Source: Nocardia sp. NRRL S-836 (lineage in GTDB: Bacteria > Actinomycetota > Actinomycetes > Mycobacteriales > Pseudonocardiaceae). Taken from it: a stretch of DNA of 64,000 bases. A program made the position numbers and the translations under genes. Under the pieces are notes generated by a model. That model was not told where the DNA came from, did not search any database, and saw only the letters and a program-made list of their open reading frames with translations. Shown piece after piece: positions 41,594-48,214 of the stretch. Location of the stretch: assembly GCF_001279525.1 (NCBI RefSeq), contig NZ_LGDY01000177.1, positions 62,001 to 126,000 of the forward strand. The letters run 5' to 3'. How positions within the stretch are numbered: the stretch's first letter is position 1; each line of letters begins with the position of its first letter.

Positions 41594-43147
41594 GTGATCA
41601 GGAACTTCGCCGTCGTGGGGCCGGGGCCGGCGACGAGGGAACGGCTGTCGGCGGCGCTGGCGGCCGCGCCTGACCTGTCCGTCTACCGCATCGGGCGAGG
41701 TGCGGACCCGTTACCCGTCTCGGCCACGTTCGACCCGGCCGACCAGGCGGGGTGCCGCAGCCTGCTGGACTGGTTCGAACGGGGTGCGCCGTCGGGGGCG
41801 GTGCTGCTGGTCGACGACTGGGCGCTGTGCGCCGACATGGATCCCGGGCTCGACCAGGCGGTGGAGTGGATCGCCGCCTTCGGGCCCGCACGCGGAGTGC
41901 AGACCGTGGTGACGGCACGGGACTGGGACGTCCTGCCCAGGCGGCTGCGCAGGCACCTGCACGGCGAGGCGACGGATTTCCTGGCGTTGCACGGGGTTTC
42001 GGCCGACCTGCACGACAGGTGGCAGCGCCGTGACTTCAAGACCGCGGTCGGCGTCGACGCGCAGGGCTGGCCCGTGTACCTCGACATCAGCGTGAACGGA
42101 CACGGCTACAGCGGCACGTACCTCGGCCCTCTTGCCGAGCGCGCACAACGGTTGCAGAGCGCGCTGCTCGGCCTGATGGTCACGCATTCGCCGGAGGACC
42201 TGAACATCGCGTTCTTCGACATGCAGGACAACGGCGTTTTCGGTGACCTGCCGAGCGCGGCCCACGCGACGTTCGTGCTCACCGGCCGGGACGACGAGGA
42301 GTGGTTCGACCGCTTCACGACGGGCCTGCACGGCGAGATCAACCGGCGCCAGTTGCTGATCCACAGCGTCGGGCAGTGCCGCAACAGCGGCGACTACCGG
42401 GCCAAACGCGACGCCGGCGCCGAGCTCGACCCGTTGCCGGACCTGCTGATCTGCGTCGACAGCGCCGAACTCCTGCTCCCGCGCGGCTACCAGCAGGTGC
42501 TGGAGTCCCTCGTGCGCGTGGGCCGGCTCCTCGGCATCCGCATGCTGTTCTCCGGCGACACCTTTCCGTCCCAGCTGGCGGTCCGGATCCCGGGGTGGCC
42601 GCACGCGACACCCGCGCACGACCTCGCCGACGTGGCCGGGACCCTGCCGCGGGCGCTGGCCGACGGCCCGCCCGCACACGAGATCGTCCTGCCGCCCCTG
42701 CACCACGACGGCACCGACACCACCCTCGACATGCTGCCGCAGGGCGCGATCGGCATCCTGGACAGGCCCTTCGAGCAACGCCGTGACGTGCTCCACCCGA
42801 TGTTCACGCAGGAACTGCGCCACGGCGCGATCGTCGGCAAACCCGGCACCGGCAAGACCACCACGCTGCAGACGCTCGCGACCGTGCTCGGCGACCTGAG
42901 CGACTACCAGCTGCTCGACGGCCCTGGCGAGCCGCTCGACCCCAGCCGCCACATCGTCGTGACGGCGCGGTCCTGGGACGAGGTGCCACCGTTCATCAGG
43001 GACAGCCTGGCGTTCGGCATCGAGTTCCGGCTCGACGACCCGGCCACGTCGCTGGTCGACGCGCGGGCAGCCGGCCGGGTACCGGACCGGCCGGGGTTCG
43101 GCCTGTCCGTGCCCCACCGGCTGCCCGTGCGGATCGCGCTGCCGTGA
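41594..43147 (+). CDS. EccC-derived orphan FtsK/SpoIIIE-like ATPase with one degenerate nucleotide site
   Basis: 517 residues, soluble, from GTG 41594. Residues about 145-330 align by eye with an EccC ATPase domain (GLMVTHSPEDLNIAFFD, GEINRRQLLI, LPDLLICVDSAELL, VRVGRLLGIRMLFSG). The Walker A site between them is replaced by GPLAERAQ (178-185). A second domain begins GAIGILDRPFEQRRD and has an intact P-loop GKPGTGKTTT (415-424), but the domain is short and lacks a clear Walker B. The EccC membrane segments and third ATPase domain are missing. It may assist export of the adjacent WXG proteins or be a regulatory derivative. Confidence 0.72.
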   Translation: MIRNFAVVGPGPATRERLSAALAAAPDLSVYRIGRGADPLPVSATFDPADQAGCRSLLDWFERGAPSGAVLLVDDWALCADMDPGLDQAVEWIAAFGPARGVQTVVTARDWDVLPRRLRRHLHGEATDFLALHGVSADLHDRWQRRDFKTAVGVDAQGWPVYLDISVNGHGYSGTYLGPLAERAQRLQSALLGLMVTHSPEDLNIAFFDMQDNGVFGDLPSAAHATFVLTGRDDEEWFDRFTTGLHGEINRRQLLIHSVGQCRNSGDYRAKRDAGAELDPLPDLLICVDSAELLLPRGYQQVLESLVRVGRLLGIRMLFSGDTFPSQLAVRIPGWPHATPAHDLADVAGTLPRALADGPPAHEIVLPPLHHDGTDTTLDMLPQGAIGILDRPFEQRRDVLHPMFTQELRHGAIVGKPGTGKTTTLQTLATVLGDLSDYQLLDGPGEPLDPSRHIVVTARSWDEVPPFIRDSLAFGIEFRLDDPATSLVDARAAGRVPDRPGFGLSVPHRLPVRIALP

Positions 43148-43204
43148 CCCAGCGCTGCCGTGACTCAGCGCTGCCGTGCCCCAGGGGCGCCGTGACTCAG
43201 CGGC
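43141..43204. repeat. four 16-bp tandem repeats across two convergent gene ends
   Basis: Units start at 43141, 43157, 43173 and 43189. The second is GCCGTGACTCAGCGCT; units 1 and 4 differ from it at one and two positions, unit 3 at several. The first unit carries the TGA stop of the EccC-like gene (43145-43147). The fourth carries, on the other strand, the TGA stop of the beta-helix gene (43197-43199). Confidence 0.8.
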
Positions 43205-44840
43205 GCCGCAACCGCTTCTGCGCGTCGTAGAGGTTGCGCGGCACCACGTCCGTCGTGCCGTAGAGCTCCAGCCGCGAGTTCAGCGGCCCGGTGAAGTCCG
43301 GTTTGTCGACCTGGCCGAAGTCGCGGACCTCGGAGATCGCGACCGTGGCGCTGCACGGTGCGACCTGGTCGATGCGGACGTTGCCGGCGCGCTGGTTGGT
43401 GACGGTGACGTTCCAGTGCGTGAACCTGGCGCCGTACAACGGGCCGGCGTCCGCGCTGCCGCCGTGGGCACCGACGTTGGTGATGGTGATCTCGGTGCGG
43501 ACGTTGCCGAACGGCAGGCCGCGGTGGGTGTCGAACACGTCGTGGTCCATCCTGCCGCGCGTCCAGACGTTGCCGCAGGACAGGCCTTCCACGTTGAGGC
43601 CGTGGTTGCCGGCGCCCGCCTGCGAGGGCTCGGACGGTGCCTCGATGACGAAGCCATCGGTGAGGTTGTCGTGCGACTGCTCGCGGGTCGCGTAGGCGTG
43701 GTGGTGGCCACGGCCGGAGACACGGGTGTTCAGCAGCGAGATCCCCTTGGCGGACACCAGCAGGAAGCCGTTGTCGACGTCGTGGACGTGCACGTCGTCG
43801 GCCCAGCAGTCCCAGGCGCACTGGAACGCCACGCCGTTGTACCCCTTGTCCTGCAGGTGCTTCGGCGTCGGCACCTTGAACATCTCGATCTTGATGCCCT
43901 CGACGCCGGCTCCTGTGACCACCGGAGCCATCGTGGTGAGCCGCGGCTTCCACTCCGGGCGGAGCTCCAGCGGCAGCGGCTGCGCGAGCTTGACCCGGTT
44001 GCCGCGCACCCACTCCACCCGCACCGGCCACAGGAACGGGAAGTAGGACAGCAGCTTCGTCTTGTCGTCCCAGCGGTAGCTCGCGGTGCCGGGGATGTCG
44101 CCGCACAGGTGCTTCGGCAGCGAGTAGCCGGAGTCGTCCAGGCGCAGCAGGACCCGCTGGCCCGCACGCAGGTTCTGTCCATTCGCGACAGTGATCACGA
44201 ACGCGCCGCGCGCCGCCGATCCGGTCACCTCGGTCAGCACGGAACCGAGCTCCAGCTCGTTGCCGGTCCAGCCCTCGAACGGCCACTTCTTCGCCTTGAT
44301 CGCGTCGACCAGCGGCCGGTAGCGGTCGCGGTGGCAGATCCACACCAGGCCGCCCGACCAGCTCCACGCCGAGTTCTCCGAGCCGTAGCGGCTGCGGTTG
44401 ATGCCGACGATCTGCTCCAGCGACCGGGTCGCGTAGAACGTCGTCTTCGTGCTGCCCGCGCCGCGCAGCACGACGTTGTCGTAGCCGATGCGGATGATGT
44501 CGTCGATGCGGTACCGGCCCGGTGGCACGAGGACCGTGCCACCGCCCAGCCGGCCGACGAACTCGACAGCGCGGTTGATCGCGCCGGACGCGTCCGCGGA
44601 GCCGTCGCGGCGGGCACCGAAGAACAGCACGTTGGCCAGCACCGGACGGCGTGGCGGGCGCTCACCGGTGCGGTGGCCGGCGTAGGCGACGTTCGGGATC
44701 TGCGGGTGGTCGTACGGGTTGGCAACGAACTCCTGCCACAGCGCGGCGGAGGACTCGGCGCAAGCCGTCCCCGCCCACGCCGGCGACCCGACCACAGCAA
44801 CCCCGGTGGCCAGGAGGAACTGCCGTCTGCCGATGTTCAT
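43197..44840 (-). CDS. Tat-exported right-handed beta-helix protein (pectate-lyase/GH28-like fold)
   Basis: 547 residues. A twin-arginine signal (GRRQFLLATGVAVVG) directs Tat export. The mature part begins with the pectin-lyase superfamily motif NVLFFGARRDGSADASGAINRAV and GGGTVLVPPGRYRI, then parallel beta-helix coils with NVVLRGAGSTKTTFYA and stacked His/Asn-rich turns (GRGHHHAYATREQSHDN). Catalytic type cannot be decided: lyase, polygalacturonase and non-enzymatic adhesion roles all share the fold. Its stop lies in a 16-bp tandem repeat. Confidence 0.8.
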   Translation of the reverse strand: MNIGRRQFLLATGVAVVGSPAWAGTACAESSAALWQEFVANPYDHPQIPNVAYAGHRTGERPPRRPVLANVLFFGARRDGSADASGAINRAVEFVGRLGGGTVLVPPGRYRIDDIIRIGYDNVVLRGAGSTKTTFYATRSLEQIVGINRSRYGSENSAWSWSGGLVWICHRDRYRPLVDAIKAKKWPFEGWTGNELELGSVLTEVTGSAARGAFVITVANGQNLRAGQRVLLRLDDSGYSLPKHLCGDIPGTASYRWDDKTKLLSYFPFLWPVRVEWVRGNRVKLAQPLPLELRPEWKPRLTTMAPVVTGAGVEGIKIEMFKVPTPKHLQDKGYNGVAFQCAWDCWADDVHVHDVDNGFLLVSAKGISLLNTRVSGRGHHHAYATREQSHDNLTDGFVIEAPSEPSQAGAGNHGLNVEGLSCGNVWTRGRMDHDVFDTHRGLPFGNVRTEITITNVGAHGGSADAGPLYGARFTHWNVTVTNQRAGNVRIDQVAPCSATVAISEVRDFGQVDKPDFTGPLNSRLELYGTTDVVPRNLYDAQKRLRRR

Positions 44841-44896
44841 TTCGCCGTCTCCAAGGGGTCTTGGCCACGGCGGCGGTGGTCAGATCAAACCAGATG

Positions 44897-45703
44897 TCAG
44901 CCGGATGCGGAACGAACCGCTTCCGCGACGAGCTCGTCGACCTGGTGCAGCAGGCGGCGGCCGTCGGTCGGCGTGAAGGTGCTCCACGGCGGCTGGCCGT
45001 TGGCGGAACGGCGTTGCTGAAGGTAGCGGCCCTCTTCGGTGTCGAAGAACGAGATCACGCGCTCGGGCCGCCAGCGCTTGCCGTACTTGTCCCGGGCGGC
45101 GGCACCGAAGTTCCCGGTCCGCACGACGCCGGTGAACATCTTGACCAGCGCCTTCGCGTCGTCCTCGCGCAGGCCGATGCCGCGGAACGCGGCCTCCATC
45201 GACTTGGGCGAGCCGTCGGTCTGCGCGGCCGCCTTCTCGATGTCCGCGCTCGGCAGCGTGACGGACAGGCCGGTGCCGGCGGCGTGCTGCGGCAGCACCG
45301 ACAGCACCGCGGAGGCCAGGCCGGAGCCCGCCCACGGCTGGAACGTCAGCCGGTCGTCCCGCAACGTCGCCAGCGCGCCGTAGTCGCCGTTCGCGACGGC
45401 GAGGACGCGCAGGCTGTGGCCGAGCCAGAGGCGGCCGTCCGCCTCCCGCTCGGGCTTGACGAACATGCGCAGCAGGCCGTCCAGCTCAGGTGCCAGGCCA
45501 CGCGAGTTGCCGAGCCGGCGGTGGTCCAGCTGCTGGTGGACGCGGTTCTCGAGCGCGATCCGCTCGTCGCGCGTCCGGCCAGGTGACGGGACCTTGAGCA
45601 CGAGCGGCATGGGACCGGCGTTCAGCCGCTCCCACACCACGTCGAACTCCTCGGCGGACAGGGTGATCGGCTCCCTCTCCGCCGGACCGCCGAACAGGCT
45701 CAC
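44897..45703 (-). CDS. espG: ESX secretion-associated chaperone EspG
   Basis: 268 residues of the EspG family as found in Pseudonocardiaceae: ITLSAEEFDVVWERLNAGPMPLVL at the start, a central LRVLAVANGDYGALATLRDD beta-sheet block, and the closing VISFFDTEEGRYLQQRR and FTPTDGRRLLHQVDELV. EspG proteins bind the PPE partner of a PE-PPE pair and keep it soluble for the type VII system. GTG 45703 overlaps the PPE-like stop (GTGA), matching that role. Confidence 0.85.
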   Translation of the reverse strand: MSLFGGPAEREPITLSAEEFDVVWERLNAGPMPLVLKVPSPGRTRDERIALENRVHQQLDHRRLGNSRGLAPELDGLLRMFVKPEREADGRLWLGHSLRVLAVANGDYGALATLRDDRLTFQPWAGSGLASAVLSVLPQHAAGTGLSVTLPSADIEKAAAQTDGSPKSMEAAFRGIGLREDDAKALVKMFTGVVRTGNFGAAARDKYGKRWRPERVISFFDTEEGRYLQQRRSANGQPPWSTFTPTDGRRLLHQVDELVAEAVRSASG

Positions 45704-46968
45704 TCCGGCAGGCCTCCGATGACCGGAGGCGCGACCAGGCGGTCGTCGCCGAACACGTCGTCGGTCTCGACCAGGTAGTCGGCCGCCTTGTGCTCGAGGT
45801 CGTCCTCGCCCTCGCCCTTGGCACCGTGTGCGCCACCGGCGCCCATGCCGGCACCCGCGGCACCCTTGCCGGCACCACCGGCACCCACGGCTCCGCCGCG
45901 CATCGCCTCGGCACCGGGCATCATGCCGCCGGCCTTGACGCCGCCCGCCTGGCCGGCACCGGCCTGGCCGGAGGCGCCGAGCGAACCGGACATCGGGCCG
46001 AACGGCTTGCCGCCGCCGAGCTGACCACCGCGAACGCCACCGGGTCCGCTGCGACCGCCACCGGTGCCGCCGGAGCCACCGCGGCCGCCACCGGGCACGC
46101 CCGTGGTCGGGCGGGTGAAGACCGGGCCGGGTCCCGGCGTCGGCAGGGGCTTCGGCTCCGGCGTCGGCAGGGTCGTCGGGGGCAGGTGGGTCGTGACGGG
46201 CGGCGGCGTCGGCTGGCTCCACGACGTGTGCGTGCTGTCGCCGGGCGGCGTCCAGGTCGGCGTCGGGGAGACGACCGTGCCGGTCGGCGGCGCCGTCCAC
46301 GACGGCGTGGTCGTGCCCGTGTGGCCGTTGCCCGACGGCGAGCTCACGCCCGTCGGGGTGTAGCCCACGTGCTGGTTGTGCGTGCCGGTCTGGCCGGGCG
46401 GCGGCGTGTCGATCACGACCTGCGGCGGGTCGGGGAACTCACCCAGCGTCGAGGAGTTCCACCGGCTGTCGGCCTGGTAGTCCTCCATGACCTTCACGGC
46501 CTGGGCGGCGGCGTTGTCCGCGGCCGCCTCCTGCCGCTCGTGGTCGCGCTGCTGGCCGATGACGTGCGCGATGCCGGCCGGGCCGGTCAGCGCGCCACCG
46601 GCGATGTCGAGGAGGCCCGGCTTCTCGGTCGTGACCGGGACGACCTCGGGCATCTTCTTGCGCGCGTCGGCGATGAACTCGCCCTGCAGCCGCGCGGAGC
46701 TCTCCATCGTGGTCGCGCCCTGGTTCGCGAACCCGGCCCACTCCGCCAGCGGCGACAGCGCGGCGTTCGCGGCGTCGGCGGCGTCGGACTCCCAGTCCGC
46801 GCCCATCTTGGCCAGTGCGGTGTGCAGGTTCTCGTCGATCTCGGCGAGCGTCGACGCGATCGTCTTCCACCCGGCCTCGACCGGGATGGAGGCGGAGACG
46901 CCGGGGCCGGAGTTGATCATTTCGTACAGCTCGGGGTGTGCGTACCCCTGGAAGCGGTGGTCGCTCAT
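45700..46968 (-). CDS. PPE-like type VII secretion substrate with Pro/Gly-rich tail
   Basis: 422 residues. The N-terminal ~170 residues are helical with the WXG-type turn ADWESDAADAAN and resemble a PPE domain. Then come a Thr/Pro-rich stretch (about 190-275), a Gly/Ala-rich region (about 280-385; GGVRGGQLGGGKPFG, GAGMGAGGAHGAKG) and an acidic C-terminus (EGEDDLEHKAADYLVETDD). No signal peptide. It sits between the PE-like gene (18 bases upstream) and espG (overlapping), the expected order for a chaperoned pair. Confidence 0.82.
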   Translation of the reverse strand: MSDHRFQGYAHPELYEMINSGPGVSASIPVEAGWKTIASTLAEIDENLHTALAKMGADWESDAADAANAALSPLAEWAGFANQGATTMESSARLQGEFIADARKKMPEVVPVTTEKPGLLDIAGGALTGPAGIAHVIGQQRDHERQEAAADNAAAQAVKVMEDYQADSRWNSSTLGEFPDPPQVVIDTPPPGQTGTHNQHVGYTPTGVSSPSGNGHTGTTTPSWTAPPTGTVVSPTPTWTPPGDSTHTSWSQPTPPPVTTHLPPTTLPTPEPKPLPTPGPGPVFTRPTTGVPGGGRGGSGGTGGGRSGPGGVRGGQLGGGKPFGPMSGSLGASGQAGAGQAGGVKAGGMMPGAEAMRGGAVGAGGAGKGAAGAGMGAGGAHGAKGEGEDDLEHKAADYLVETDDVFGDDRLVAPPVIGGLPE

Positions 46969-46986
46969 CGGTCAGTCCCCCTCCTC

Positions 46987-47352
46987 TCAGCCCTGCAGGT
47001 GCTTTCCCCAGAGGGCGGTGTTGTCGCCCTCGACCATCCGGTACTGCTCCTCGATCTTCGTCAGCTGGTCGACGACCTGCTGGAGCTGCTTGCGGTAGGT
47101 CGCCAGCGCGGTGAGGGCCGCGTCCGAGGTCTGCTGGTTGAACGCCTTGGCGGTCTCACTGCTGATCGGGTCACCGGCCCACGGCCTGGTGGGCAGGTCC
47201 TCGACCGCCTGCTTGATCTTGTTGTCGAACTCCGACAGAGCGTGTTCGAACGCCTTCCGCGCCTCTGGAATGGCAGACGGGTCCACCCGCAGCTTGCGCT
47301 GACCGAACTCCGGGGGAGTCGACGAAGTGCCCCCACCATCCGCGAGATACAC
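46987..47352 (-). CDS. PE/WXG-like helical partner of the PPE protein
   Basis: 121 residues. After an N-terminal unstructured stretch there are two helices separated by RPWAGDPIS, a WXG-like turn; VDQLTKIEEQYRMVEGDN closes helix 2 with a Y-x3-D/E-like export pattern. It probably forms a heterodimer with the PPE-like protein encoded 18 bases downstream. Start is GTG 47352 behind GAGGAGGG. Confidence 0.7.
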   Translation of the reverse strand: MYLADGGGTSSTPPEFGQRKLRVDPSAIPEARKAFEHALSEFDNKIKQAVEDLPTRPWAGDPISSETAKAFNQQTSDAALTALATYRKQLQQVVDQLTKIEEQYRMVEGDNTALWGKHLQG

Positions 47353-47476
47353 GGCACACCCTCCTCAGTACGGCCCACAGGGTCCAGGCCGCGTGTGCTT
47401 TTGGAACGACTTTAACTCTGATGCATGACGCGGGTGACCGGTTCCCGGTAAAGGAGGAGTAGTTCTACTCATCCGT

Positions 47477-48064
47477 TCACCCCGCGGCCAGCACCTTCCC
47501 GGCGGCCTCCGCGAGCGGCCTGGCACGTTCGCACGCACCGTCCTCGGTGGTCTGCTCACCCCAGCCCCCGACCACCGATACCCGCAACAGCCGCTCGTCA
47601 TGCACGTCCAGGTAGAACTCGCACTCCGGCGACTTCGTGGCCGCTGACGGCCCCTTGGCCTGGAACGCGGGGTAGCCGGCGACCTGCACGGGGGTGATCC
47701 CCGGCGTGGTCTCCTTCAGCCGTGCGGCACCGCCGTTGACGATCGTGTAGAGGCTCCACGTGTACTTGTGGTCCACATAGCTCGCCCCGCACGTCTTGCT
47801 GCCCTCGCCGTACTCGGCCTTGGGGTTGCGCGGCTCGACGGTGGCGATGGCGAGCGCGGTCTTCGTCTCCGGCGTGACCAGCGCGCAGGGGTCGACGGTC
47901 TTGAGGTCGACGACCTTCGGCCGGTTCACCGGGGCGCTCTTGCCGGTCGTCCCGGTCGAGGTCCCGGTCGGCGTCTGCCCGCCCGCGGTGGGCGTACCGG
48001 GTTCGGTCGACGAACACCCGGCCAATACCGCTGCCAGCAGGAACAGGGTCACCACTCGACGCAT
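47477..48064 (-). CDS. DUF3558 lipoprotein
   Basis: 195 residues. Lipobox VLAGC (Cys about 17), a Thr/Gly/Pro-rich linker (about 22-50) and a DUF3558 domain with VDPCALVTPETKTAL and GSKTCGASY at its two conserved Cys positions. DUF3558 lipoproteins commonly accompany EspG/PPE genes in this family; they may sit at the cell surface beside the secreted proteins. It is transcribed in the same direction as the PE-like gene, 124 bases upstream of it. Confidence 0.85.
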   Translation of the reverse strand: MRRVVTLFLLAAVLAGCSSTEPGTPTAGGQTPTGTSTGTTGKSAPVNRPKVVDLKTVDPCALVTPETKTALAIATVEPRNPKAEYGEGSKTCGASYVDHKYTWSLYTIVNGGAARLKETTPGITPVQVAGYPAFQAKGPSAATKSPECEFYLDVHDERLLRVSVVGGWGEQTTEDGACERARPLAEAAGKVLAAG

Positions 48065-48134
48065 GACGGTCAACGTAACGGATCGCCGGGCACGGAGTGT
48101 CGCGATCGGCGTGAGGCGGGTCACCCGGAAGGCG

Positions 48135-48175
48135 CATTGCCGGTGACCACACAAAAAGGAAACCTTCTTTACGAT
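48135..48175 (+). promoter_or_regulatory. candidate promoter of exo-glucosaminidase with short palindrome
   Basis: AAGGAAACCTT (about 48157-48167) is a short palindrome followed by TACGAT, a plausible -10. It is loosely like the CsnR operator half AGGAAA of chitosanase genes but lacks the second TTTCCT half, so the assignment is weak. The interval 48065-48214 shows no other feature. Confidence 0.25.
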
Positions 48176-48214
48176 ACCCCGAAGCGCCGCCGCCCCGATG
48201 CGTCGAGGAGCGAC

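Noticed and set aside
38848..48064. A complete ESX/type VII secretion system
   Set aside because: EccB, EccD, EccE, MycP and a full EccC are absent; only substrates, a chaperone and an EccC-derived fragment are present.
48150..48175. CsnR-type operator upstream of csxA
   Set aside because: Only the AGGAAA half is present; the second half does not match, so it is kept as a weak promoter note only.
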